The translations under genes were made by a program, and so were the position numbers. DNA of 15,631 nt from Oxalobacteraceae bacterium (lineage in GTDB: Bacteria; Pseudomonadota; Gammaproteobacteria; Burkholderiales; Burkholderiaceae_D). Shown here in pieces: positions 5,932 to 12,388 of the stretch (positions are counted from its first letter, which is position 1; each line of letters starts with the position of its first letter). The notes below the pieces were generated by a model. That model had not been told where the DNA came from. It did not search any database and was given only the letters and a program-made list of their open reading frames with translations. The stretch is from contig CANKWG010000026.1 of NCBI GenBank assembly GCA_947487325.1, positions 1 through 15,631 on the forward strand. Direction: 5' to 3'.

Positions 5932-6978
5932 TTATACCAGACATTGCTCCAGACCCTCGATAAAGATACCTTTCGGCAAGTTTTGTCCAATAAAAACGAT
6001 TTTGCTGCCTCGCGTCTCGGTTTCCGCCCACTGCCCGCCCAGATCGCTGCCCATGGTCTGATGCACGCCCTGAAAGATCACCTTGCGGGAGGCACCTTCC
6101 ATCCACAGCACCCCTTTGTAGCGCAGCATGCGCGGACCATACACTTTGATCAGGCTGCCGAGGAATTCCTCTAGACGGCCCGGATCAAACGCGCGATCGC
6201 TGCGAAAAACAAACGCTGCAATATCATCCGTGTGGCTGCCGCCGTGATGATGCGCATGATCGTGGTCGTGGTGATCGCAGTGATCATTGCAGTCATGTTC
6301 ATGATCGTGCTCAAGCGATTCTGCTTTCAAAAAATCCGGATCGATATCCAGACGCTCATTGAGATTGAAACCACGAATGTCGAGAATTTCCGAGATCGCT
6401 ACCTTGCCGAAATCTGCGTGCAACAAGGGCGCGCGCGGGTTCATGCGCTTGAGGCGCGTTTCCAGTGCCATGATTTGATCGGGTGTGACCAAATCCGTTT
6501 TCGAGAGCAGCATGCGGTCCGCAAAGCCTGCCTGCCGCTGTGCTTCTTCATAGGTGTCGAGTTGATGCATCGCATGGCTGGCATCGACCACCGTGATGAC
6601 GCCATCAAGCAGATAGTCGGTCGCGATTTCTTCATCCATGAAAAAAGTCTGCGCCACCGGTCCGGGGTTGGCCAAGCCCGTGGTCTCGATCACGACGCGA
6701 TCAAATTGCAATGCGCCGTCTCTGCGTTTGCGTGCCAGTTCGCCCAGAGCAGTAATCAGGTCACCGCGCACGGTGCAGCAGACGCAACCATTGTTCATTT
6801 CGACGATTTGTTCATTGCTATCGCGGACGAGAATTTCATTGTCGATGTTTTCTTCGCCGAACTCGTTTTCAATGACGGCGATTTTGTAACCATGTTGTTC
6901 ATGCAAAATCCGATTGAGTAGCGTGGTTTTGCCGGCGCCCAAAAAGCCGGTGAGAATCGTAGCGGGAATAAGAGACAT
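5932..6978 (-). CDS. CobW/COG0523-family metal-chaperone GTPase with His-rich segment
   Basis: This 348-residue G3E-family P-loop GTPase resembles YjiA/ZigA/ZNG1-type metallochaperones. Walker A GFLGAGKT is at 11-18. The family-defining metal-binding CxCC (GCVCCTVR) has Cys65, Cys67 and Cys68. ETTG is at 98-101, and a guanine-specificity motif in the form SKTD is at 159-162. Residues 221-250 hold 12 His and 2 Cys (for example HDHEHDCNDHCDHHDHDHAH), a likely zinc-binding linker. It precedes the CobW C-terminal domain (about 253-345; RMLRYKGVLWMEG). The ATG is at 6976-6978; AGGA lies about 14 bases upstream, so the ribosome site is weak. The protein probably delivers Zn(II) or another metal to a client. 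Cobalamin-type CobW is less likely because no cobalamin genes are nearby. The xerC stop is 65 bp upstream, so one transcript is possible. Confidence 0.93.
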   Translation of the reverse strand: MSLIPATILTGFLGAGKTTLLNRILHEQHGYKIAVIENEFGEENIDNEILVRDSNEQIVEMNNGCVCCTVRGDLITALGELARKRRDGALQFDRVVIETTGLANPGPVAQTFFMDEEIATDYLLDGVITVVDASHAMHQLDTYEEAQRQAGFADRMLLSKTDLVTPDQIMALETRLKRMNPRAPLLHADFGKVAISEILDIRGFNLNERLDIDPDFLKAESLEHDHEHDCNDHCDHHDHDHAHHHGGSHTDDIAAFVFRSDRAFDPGRLEEFLGSLIKVYGPRMLRYKGVLWMEGASRKVIFQGVHQTMGSDLGGQWAETETRGSKIVFIGQNLPKGIFIEGLEQCLV

Positions 6979-7043
6979 GATCTGCGTATTTTTCCTGAAG
7001 TATTTGCTATGACCTGAAACCAGAGTGATAACAGCCCGTGATT

Positions 7044-8015
7044 TTATTTCTGTTTTTTGGCGCGAGGATGGGCAGCGTCATAGACTTGCGCCAGTCGCTG
7101 AAAATCCAATGAAGTGTATACCTGTGTCGAAGCAATCGACGAATGCCCCAGCATTTCCTGTACTGCACGCAGGTCGCCCGAGGATTGCAGCACATGCGAT
7201 GCAAACGAATGTCTCAGTACATGCGGATGGACATCGGCTGGTATGCCCAGCGATTGCGCCAGTGCTTTGATACGTGTCTGCACAGTGCGTGGCGTGATGC
7301 GCCGACCGCGCGCCGTGATGAATAAGGCATGGGGATCGACAGGGCTTGTTGGCTTGGCTATCGTATCGCGCACGACCAGCCATTGCCGTAGCGCGGCGAT
7401 AGCGGCTGCGCCGACGGGCACGCTGCGGCGTTTGTTGCCTTTGCCGGTCACGGTGACTTCAGCCGCATCAAAGTCGATCCAGCCAGCCGACACGTGCACG
7501 GGTGTTTTCACGTACTGCTTGTCCAGCGATGTCAGTTCGGACACGCGCAGGCCACTGGAGTACAGCAACTCGAACATAGCCTGATTGCATAGACGATAAG
7601 TTGGATCCTCGTCGGCATCGCCTTGCTCGGCTTGGGCCGATACCAGCCGCACGGCATCGTCCACACCCAGCGCCTTGGGCAGGGTCTTCGCACGCTTCGG
7701 TGCTTTCACACCGTCGGTTGGGTTGGCGCGCAGGGTCTGGTGCTGAGCCAGCCATTGATAAAAACCGCGCCATGCAGAGAGTTTTCGCGCAATCGAGCTG
7801 CCTGTCAGGCCGCGTGCATGCAGTTGACTTGCAAAGCGGCGGATATCGACCTGGGTGAGTGACGGTAATGCAGTGCTCGATTTTTCTGCCGAGAGGGATT
7901 GCAGTTGATGGAGATCGCGACGGTAACTATCCAGCGTATGGTCAGAGAGTTTGCGCTGTGTCTGCAAATATCGCAGGTAGGCTGCTATCTGTTCCGTGTC
8001 GCCTGGTGTGCTCAC
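7044..8015 (-). CDS. xerC: XerC, tyrosine recombinase for chromosome dimer resolution
   Basis: XerC acts with XerD and FtsK at dif to separate chromosome dimers. The start is taken as GTG at 8013-8015, giving 323 residues. The frame is open for 62 more codons, but that part only overlaps the DUF484 gene out of phase. The N-terminal SAM-like core-binding domain spans about 8-100 (YLRYLQTQRKLSDHTLDSYRRDL). The catalytic domain has all active residues: Arg157 (SSGLRVSEL), Lys192 (VTGKGNKRR), His265 and Arg268 (HVLRHSFASH), His291 (LGHSS) and the nucleophile Tyr300 (TQVYTSLDF). The length and the C-terminal DAAHPRAKKQK tail fit XerC. The partner XerD is very similar, and the assignment rests on the DUF484 neighbour, which accompanies xerC in many proteobacteria. 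The DUF484 stop is only 4 bp upstream, so translation is coupled. Confidence 0.92.
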   Translation of the reverse strand: MSTPGDTEQIAAYLRYLQTQRKLSDHTLDSYRRDLHQLQSLSAEKSSTALPSLTQVDIRRFASQLHARGLTGSSIARKLSAWRGFYQWLAQHQTLRANPTDGVKAPKRAKTLPKALGVDDAVRLVSAQAEQGDADEDPTYRLCNQAMFELLYSSGLRVSELTSLDKQYVKTPVHVSAGWIDFDAAEVTVTGKGNKRRSVPVGAAAIAALRQWLVVRDTIAKPTSPVDPHALFITARGRRITPRTVQTRIKALAQSLGIPADVHPHVLRHSFASHVLQSSGDLRAVQEMLGHSSIASTQVYTSLDFQRLAQVYDAAHPRAKKQK

Positions 8016-8019
8016 GGAA

Positions 8020-8658
8020 TCAGTTAACCAGTCCTTCCAGCACCGCGCTTGCTGTTTCTCCGATGCGTGACAGCACATCGGTGGCCATGTCGCTGCTGAA
8101 TCGTTGCGCATCGGGCGATGCCAGCACCAGTAAACCGATGCTTTGCTCGCTGTCAGGTTTGCGCAATGGAATAAGCGCTGCCGATTGCATTGCCGTGGCA
8201 TTGGTCAGCCATGCAAGGCCCGGCTTTCCGCTCGCTGCGCCGCAATACGGTGCATTGAGCTGATCGGTAAACGCGCGGGCATCGCCGGCATCAGTGCAGT
8301 GGTCCCACAGACGCAGAGTGGCCTCAGGCAGATCGAAGGCATCTTTCAGTGTTTTCGCAACAGCCTCGCCTAGATCGTTGGCATCTTGAGAGCGCCACAG
8401 CTGCAAGGTCCATTGATGGAAGTTGGCAATGATGGCGTCATTGTCTTTGGCGATGCGCATCAGATTAGAGAGCTTTAACTCCAGCTGACGGATTTTTTCT
8501 CGCAGAACTTCGACCTGGCGATCCTGTAGCGATATCGTGCGACCACCGAGTGCCGAGCTCAGCTTCAGGCTGGCCGTGAGTTCGGGGTTGTCTTCGAAAA
8601 ATTCCGGATGCTCTGCGAGGTAGTCGGCAACCGCTTGAGCGTCTGTGTGTTCAGTCAT
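8020..8658 (-). CDS. DUF484 (GAF-like) protein
   Basis: This 212-residue protein has no signal peptide. It begins MTEHTDAQAVADYLAEHPEFFEDNPEL, the standard DUF484 opening. A short coiled coil (about 40-75; LQDRQVEVLREKIRQLELKLSNL) is followed by a GAF-like fold at about 80-205, with ALIPLRKPDSEQSIGLLVLASPD and RFSSDMATDVLSRIGETASAVLEGL. The biochemical function of DUF484 is unknown; in Enterobacteria the equivalent gene (yigA) sits between dapF and xerC. Here xerC follows 4 bp after the stop codon. dapF is about 3.7 kb away and separated by inserted genes. No strong ribosome site precedes the ATG. The toxin gene ends 15 bp upstream of its start. Confidence 0.9.
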   Translation of the reverse strand: MTEHTDAQAVADYLAEHPEFFEDNPELTASLKLSSALGGRTISLQDRQVEVLREKIRQLELKLSNLMRIAKDNDAIIANFHQWTLQLWRSQDANDLGEAVAKTLKDAFDLPEATLRLWDHCTDAGDARAFTDQLNAPYCGAASGKPGLAWLTNATAMQSAALIPLRKPDSEQSIGLLVLASPDAQRFSSDMATDVLSRIGETASAVLEGLVN

Positions 8659-8673
8659 GAGTGTGAAAGGTAT

Positions 8674-8928
8674 TCAATAATGAAAACGGCACTGATGCAC
8701 GATCAGATCGTCACCCAGGGTTTCGAGTACCAGCCGGTGCTCGGGTGCGATTTTGAACGATATCAGCGAAACAAGTCCGAATTCTAGCTGGGTATGAGCC
8801 AAGTCTGGCAGTTTCTCGCCGGCCGCCAGCCGATCAAGCAGTTTTTCCACGCGCCCAGCTATGGCTGGCTGAGACTGGCGCCAGTAATCCAGATCTTCGC
8901 GCGCATGTGGTGTCAGCCACAAATTCAT
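8674..8928 (-). CDS. YoeB/Txe-like toxin of a type II toxin-antitoxin pair
   Basis: The protein is 84 residues, exactly the length of Escherichia coli YoeB, a ribosome-dependent mRNA endonuclease. Conserved positions include the opening (MNLWLTPHAREDLDYW against MKLIWSEESWDDYLYW) and EHRLV with Arg65. The C-terminal CRFHY ends in His83 and Tyr84, the catalytic pair at identical numbering. The middle differs: where YoeB has PEPLKHNLSGFWSRRI with catalytic Glu46, this protein has PDLAHTQLEFGLVSLISFKI. Position 46 is Thr, with Asp42 or Glu49 as possible stand-ins. It could be an active variant or a weakened toxin. The ATG overlaps the antitoxin stop as ATGA, so translation depends on the antitoxin gene. 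A plain RelE/ParE member is less likely given the FHY ending. Confidence 0.85.
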   Translation of the reverse strand: MNLWLTPHAREDLDYWRQSQPAIAGRVEKLLDRLAAGEKLPDLAHTQLEFGLVSLISFKIAPEHRLVLETLGDDLIVHQCRFHY

Positions 8929-9167
8929 TTTGTTTCGTGTCGGGAGAGATGCTCGGCGCGCAGCTGTTGCAGGCTTTGCTGCAGGCGCTCTTCATTGAGC
9001 GAGGTCGCCAGCAGATGCGCCGTCTCCTGCAAAGCACGCCAGCCAGCCTCGGTCACGAGCATCAGGTTCTCGCCCGAATCACGGGCGATCAGAACTTCTT
9101 CGACTTCTGCCATGTCCAAAATGTCATCGAGTTGGTTACGGAGCTTGTCAACAGTAAAGGCTTGCAT
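8925..9167 (-). CDS. YefM/Phd-like antitoxin
   Basis: The 80-residue form starts at the ATG 9165-9167 (MQAFTVDKLRNQL); a longer open frame (28 extra codons) does not resemble the family. Like YefM, it has an N-terminal DNA-binding and dimer region at about 1-50 (VEEVLIARDSGENLMLVTEAGWRAL). The toxin-binding tail includes LQETAHLLATSLNEERLQQSLQQL, close to YefM LEETAYLLRSPANARRL. It should neutralise the YoeB-like toxin encoded directly downstream (ATGA overlap) and repress its own promoter. No clear ribosome site or operator palindrome was recognised in the spacer up to the porin terminator (9168-9276). Confidence 0.87.
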   Translation of the reverse strand: MQAFTVDKLRNQLDDILDMAEVEEVLIARDSGENLMLVTEAGWRALQETAHLLATSLNEERLQQSLQQLRAEHLSRHETK

Positions 9168-9276
9168 GATGGCGGTGCGAAAAATGACATGATGACCCGC
9201 TAATCGGATCGCGGGGAATGACTGCATTTTACCCGCGTACTCGCACGGCAAGTGCTTTCAGTAAAGACGACCAAAT

Positions 9277-9301
9277 AAAAAAAAGGTGCCCGAAGGCACC
9301 C
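9277..9301 (-). terminator. Rho-independent terminator of the porin gene
   Basis: Read on the minus strand, GGTGCC, a TTCG tetraloop and GGCACC are followed by eight T's (9277-9284). An extra G-T pair can extend the stem. This is a textbook intrinsic terminator. It lies about 128 bases beyond the porin stop, so the porin mRNA has a long 3' UTR. It also separates the porin from the toxin-antitoxin operon. Confidence 0.93.
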
Positions 9302-9327
9302 AAGGAATTACAGAGGAGATTAAATTC

Positions 9328-9422
9328 GCAGAAGAAGATCTGCAGGCTGGCTGACAGCCTTATCCGTTACTCATCATCTGACGGCAATGACGGGCAACGA
9401 ATTCTTTGCGGGCATTAAGCCC
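9328..9422 (-). other. Structured 3' UTR of the porin mRNA
   Basis: The 128 bases between the porin stop and its terminator hold three short stems. GGGC/GCCC with a 5-base loop is at 9410-9422. AGGCTG/CAGCCT with a 5-base loop is at 9344-9360. GCAGA/TCTGC with a 6-base loop is at 9328-9343. The last two adjoin each other. Together with the strong terminator this could be released as a 3'-UTR-derived small RNA, but nothing in the sequence proves transcription as a separate RNA. Confidence 0.3.
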
Positions 9423-9429
9423 AAACTGA

Positions 9430-10431
9430 TCAGAACGTGTGGCGAACACCCAGGTTGACGGCTCTGTCGCCAGTGCCGACATCGGAGTTGTTGCCGACCG
9501 TGTACGGGGCGCCATTCTTGTTATCGATGCTCGCCCATGCGGCGTAAAGATTGGTGCGTTTCGAGAGGGCGTAGGTATAACCGAGACCTAACTGGTCAGC
9601 ATCCAAGTTCGCAGTTGAGCGACCGTTCTTGTTGATGTAGGAAGCAATAAATGTGTGATTGCCGAAGGGGACGCTAACGCCTATTAGTAAATCTCTACTT
9701 TTTCCACGACCACTAATTTCTACGTTGTTATCCGAATACGCGGCGAACACTTTCGCAACTTCGAATTTGTAGTTGGCAGCTAGTATGGTGCTGGTGTCAC
9801 TCAGATCGCTGGTTAATGCTGTTGTGCCATTAGCTTTATGGTATGCGAGGCGAACATTCAACGTGCCGTCGGTGTAACCGATGGAGCCACCGACATTCTT
9901 GCTTGCTCTGTCGTTGCCTGCTGTGTTTTCCCCGAAGCCGTAAGCCACTTCACCCGATACGCCTGAGAAAGTCGGCGACGCATATTTCACCGCGTTATTC
10001 ATCCGAATGCCGCTACTGGGGATCAGATTTTGCGCATTGCCGGCAAGACCGCTGGCGAAGGGGTCAGCTACTGCATTAAGGGCCAGGAAGAAAGGCGTGT
10101 ATTGGCGACCCAGTGTCAGGGTACCGGAATCACTTTGCAGTCCAACAAAGCTTTGACGCGCAAAGCCTGCGCTTTGATTGAAGCCGCCCGCATCAGCAGC
10201 GATACCGGTTTCAAGCACAAACAAAGCTTTCATGTTATTGCCGAGGTCTTCGGTGCCTTTAAAGCCCAGACGCGTACCGGACTGCGCGCCGCTGGTCAGC
10301 TTTTGAATAGAGGCAGGTCCGCTTTCACTAACGAAGCCCATATCCACAATCCCGTAAGTCGTCAGCGACTGGGCGTTTGCAGAGCCTGCAAATGCGCTTG
10401 CACAGGCCAGCGCTATGAGTGACTTTTTCAT
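9430..10431 (-). CDS. General outer-membrane porin (OmpC-like, Porin_4 family)
   Basis: The protein has 333 residues and forms a trimeric diffusion channel for small solutes. The N-terminus MKKSLIALACASAFAGSANA is a signal peptide with cleavage expected between Ala20 and Gln21. The mature protein starts QSLTTYGIVDMGFV, the first beta-strand of Burkholderiales porins. It continues with SRLGFKGTEDLGNNMKALF-like text (RLGFKGTEDLG), RQSFVGLQSDSGTLTLGRQYTPFF and NAVKYASPTFSGVSGEVAYGFGE. It ends VNLGVRHTF with the Phe needed for BAM-dependent insertion. The length suits the family. GGGGATGG just before AAAA-ATG may act as the ribosome site. It has its own terminator and lies divergent to the Sel1-repeat gene. 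Substrate specificity cannot be judged. Confidence 0.95.
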   Translation of the reverse strand: MKKSLIALACASAFAGSANAQSLTTYGIVDMGFVSESGPASIQKLTSGAQSGTRLGFKGTEDLGNNMKALFVLETGIAADAGGFNQSAGFARQSFVGLQSDSGTLTLGRQYTPFFLALNAVADPFASGLAGNAQNLIPSSGIRMNNAVKYASPTFSGVSGEVAYGFGENTAGNDRASKNVGGSIGYTDGTLNVRLAYHKANGTTALTSDLSDTSTILAANYKFEVAKVFAAYSDNNVEISGRGKSRDLLIGVSVPFGNHTFIASYINKNGRSTANLDADQLGLGYTYALSKRTNLYAAWASIDNKNGAPYTVGNNSDVGTGDRAVNLGVRHTF

Positions 10432-10630
10432 TTTTCCATCCCCAAATATTCAGTTGTGTCGAGTTTTGAAAATCCGAGCGAGTCGGATGAAGGGACATTA
10501 ATTTCTAAAATAGAAACAACACGAAGTTTGGCCACCGTCGGTTTTCAAACTCCGGCAAAACCCAGCTAATTACTCAACACTGTTGTTTTATTCGCACGAG
10601 TTGCCGTTGACGCCACCTCACTGAACGGCG

Positions 10631-10660
10631 CAAAGTTAAGTTTTTGTTTTGATAACTTTG
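10631..10660. repeat. 8-bp inverted repeat with T-rich spacer, possible operator
   Basis: CAAAGTTA (10631-10638) and TAACTTTG (10653-10660) are perfect inverted copies separated by 14 mostly T and G bases. The arms are 22 bases apart centre to centre, about two helical turns, as expected for a dimeric regulator binding one face of DNA. It lies between the divergent porin and Sel1 genes. A plain RNA hairpin is the other reading. Confidence 0.3.
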
Positions 10661-10676
10661 TGAGAGCGGATTTCAG

Positions 10677-10707
10677 GCTTGTGAGGCCCTTAGCCTGTTG
10701 CACAAGC
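10677..10707 (+). other. Bulged hairpin upstream of the Sel1 gene
   Basis: GCTTGTG (10677-10683) pairs with CACAAGC (10701-10707), and AGGC (10684-10687) pairs with GCCT (10693-10696). This leaves a 5-base loop and a 4-base bulge, 11 bp in total. There is no T-run after it, so it is not a typical terminator. It would be in the Sel1 leader if transcription starts upstream. A second 8-bp stem follows at 10727-10746. Confidence 0.3.
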
Positions 10708-10794
10708 GCCACTAAGAACGCGTGTTTCACCTGCGAATGCGGGTGATGTGGCGTTCAAGTGGCAGAAATCCGCCGATCCAGACTGACGGGATTT

Positions 10795-12354
10795 ATGGCT
10801 AATCGAGAGGAATTACTGATCATCCGTTCTGCGCGCTCCGGGCAGGCGCACGCGCAACTGGCGCTGGGTAAGCGTTATTTGTTCGGAGGATCAGGTTTGC
10901 CGCAGAGCTATGCGACTGCCCTGCACTGGCTGGAAAAAGCGGCGGAGCAAAACATGGCGGATGCCTGGTTCTTGATCGGCGAGCATTTACCTTTCGAGAT
11001 CGCTCAGCAGTCGTCCGATCCGCTGGGCGTGGCGGTCTGGTACGAGCGGGCCTTCGAAGGCGGCATGGCCAAGGCCGGGCTCATCCTCGCCATGCTGGTA
11101 TTTGCTTCGTGGTCGCGAGCGGATCATTTGCTGCGCCAGAAAGCCATGCGTGCGCTGCAGGCCGCAGCCGAATCGGGATTAGCAGAAGCGCAATGGCTAC
11201 TCGCGCAGCAGCTAGGTATTGCCGATGTGGTCGCGCACCCGAAACCTGCAGAGCTTTCGCCTGCTGCAAAAACGCGCCGCAGCGCTGCGATTGAATGGTC
11301 ATCGCGGGCAGCCCGAGGCGGCATCATGCCGGCGCAACGCGCGGTCGCCGATTTCTTCTGGGGCATAGGCGATTATCTAAAGTTTCTGTTTTGGTCTTTG
11401 CCCATCGCCCAATCCATCGAACGGCGCGCTGGTACTGGCGCGCGTCGCTGCCAGATTGAGCGCTCTTCTCTGGATTTGCTCAGGCGATGTGCAGCCGCCC
11501 TGCTGCTTACCAAAGATCCGAACAGTCAACTCATCGAGCGCTATCTGAAGCTGGCGGCTGAAGGAGGAGACAGCGCGGCCCAGCTATCGTATGGTTTGTG
11601 GGTTGCGCGCATGGATGAGAGTGGTGTTCGCCTGCCATCTGTACCTGGCGTTGCCCACTACAAGAAAGCGATACGCTGGTTATCACTGGCCGCTGATCAG
11701 GGCGTTGCGGCCGCTTGGTATGCGATGTCGCGCATTTATCTGAAGCCCGAGTTTTCCCGTCGCAGCATTACCGAAGCGCGTCGTTATCTCGAGATGGCCG
11801 CAGTGACAGGACATGTGCGTGCGCAACTCGAGTTGGGCCTAGTTGCATGGCGTTCGCGCAAAGTGGAAAAGGGCTCTGATATTCGTTCGGTCTACTGGTT
11901 GCAAAAGGCCGCAGGTCAGGGCAACCGCGAGGCGAAATCGCTGCTGGAGCGTATCGCACCGCCTGCAGGTAAAGCCGAATGGGCGCATGCCGCTCGTGCC
12001 GTATTCAGTCGCGACACGAGCAATCAGTATCCGTTTCTGGCGGCGCGTATCGAACTGGGCTACTGGTTCGGCCTGACGCGCGCCGAGGCCCTATTGATCG
12101 ATATTGAATCTGCCGATCATGGGCATTGTCTCGAGATCGATATTCGAGATCAGCATCCGCGCAGCCGTCGTCGTCTGGTACAGATCGTCACGGGTGATCA
12201 GCGCGCTGCATTAGACCGAGTGGCTCGTATGTTTGATGCGGTTGAAGCGAAAGGCGTCGCCGGCCAAGAGGGCAATTACCGCCAACGCTTGTATCGGTTC
12301 CGTAGCCTGATGACGGAGTGTCGCTATCAACGCGGCGCCAGTCCCGCGATCTGA
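10795..12354 (+). CDS. Large Sel1-repeat (TPR-like) protein with a distinct C-terminal domain
   Basis: The protein has 519 residues if it starts at the ATG 10795 (MANREELLI), preceded by GGGA; a GTG at 10759 would add 12 residues. There is no signal peptide or membrane segment, so it is probably cytoplasmic. It is built of about eight Sel1-like repeats of 35-45 residues, for example AQLALGKRYLFGGSGLPQSY..ALHWLEKAAEQ, AIRWLSLAADQGVAAAWYAM, and ARRYLEMAAVTGHVRAQLELG. These are interrupted by a less regular stretch around residues 170-250. From about residue 394 to the end the repeats stop. A different, more charged region follows (AARIELGYWFGLTRAEALLIDI, DIRDQHPRSRRRLVQIVTG, GNYRQRLYRFRSL), which reads as a separate folded domain. 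Sel1 proteins act as scaffolds; the role of this one is unknown. It faces dapF, with only 34 bp and no clear terminator between them. Confidence 0.85.
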   Translation: MANREELLIIRSARSGQAHAQLALGKRYLFGGSGLPQSYATALHWLEKAAEQNMADAWFLIGEHLPFEIAQQSSDPLGVAVWYERAFEGGMAKAGLILAMLVFASWSRADHLLRQKAMRALQAAAESGLAEAQWLLAQQLGIADVVAHPKPAELSPAAKTRRSAAIEWSSRAARGGIMPAQRAVADFFWGIGDYLKFLFWSLPIAQSIERRAGTGARRCQIERSSLDLLRRCAAALLLTKDPNSQLIERYLKLAAEGGDSAAQLSYGLWVARMDESGVRLPSVPGVAHYKKAIRWLSLAADQGVAAAWYAMSRIYLKPEFSRRSITEARRYLEMAAVTGHVRAQLELGLVAWRSRKVEKGSDIRSVYWLQKAAGQGNREAKSLLERIAPPAGKAEWAHAARAVFSRDTSNQYPFLAARIELGYWFGLTRAEALLIDIESADHGHCLEIDIRDQHPRSRRRLVQIVTGDQRAALDRVARMFDAVEAKGVAGQEGNYRQRLYRFRSLMTECRYQRGASPAI

Positions 12355-12388
12355 TGCATGATCATTTAGATTGTATTTGCGGCCACGA

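Larger units (their letters stand above)
10432..10758. other. Divergent spacer between porin and Sel1 gene, rich in inverted repeats
   Basis: This 327-bp gap holds no gene but several symmetric elements. ATCCGA/TCGGAT is at 10472-10488 and would be in the porin leader. TTTCT/AGAAA is at 10502-10516. An 8-bp perfect repeat is at 10631-10660. An 11-bp bulged stem is at 10677-10707, and an 8-bp stem with one G-T pair is at 10727-10746 just upstream of the Sel1 gene. It must contain at least the porin promoter. None could be called confidently on either strand. Confidence 0.4.

Noticed and set aside
6232..6921. Long plus-strand open frame (229 codons) opposite the GTPase gene
   Set aside because: It is antisense to a clear COG0523 protein; its Val/Ile-rich start is simply the complement of the His codons, and it resembles no family.
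6979..7043. Possible terminator or promoter between xerC and the GTPase gene
   Set aside because: No inverted repeat or convincing -10/-35 pair seen in these 65 bases.
8016..8201. 62-codon N-terminal extension of XerC
   Set aside because: It overlaps the DUF484 gene in another phase, and the extra residues do not resemble the recombinase, whereas the GTG at 8015 gives the normal length.
9360..9449. 29-codon minus-strand open frame from a GTG in the end of the porin gene into its 3' UTR, ending in CRQMMSNG
   Set aside because: No ribosome site, overlaps the porin, and no recognised homolog; could be chance. Recorded only because the translation is not of low complexity.
12355..12388. Expected bidirectional terminator between the convergent Sel1 and dapF genes
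   Set aside because: Only 34 bases with no stem longer than a few pairs; nothing supportable.
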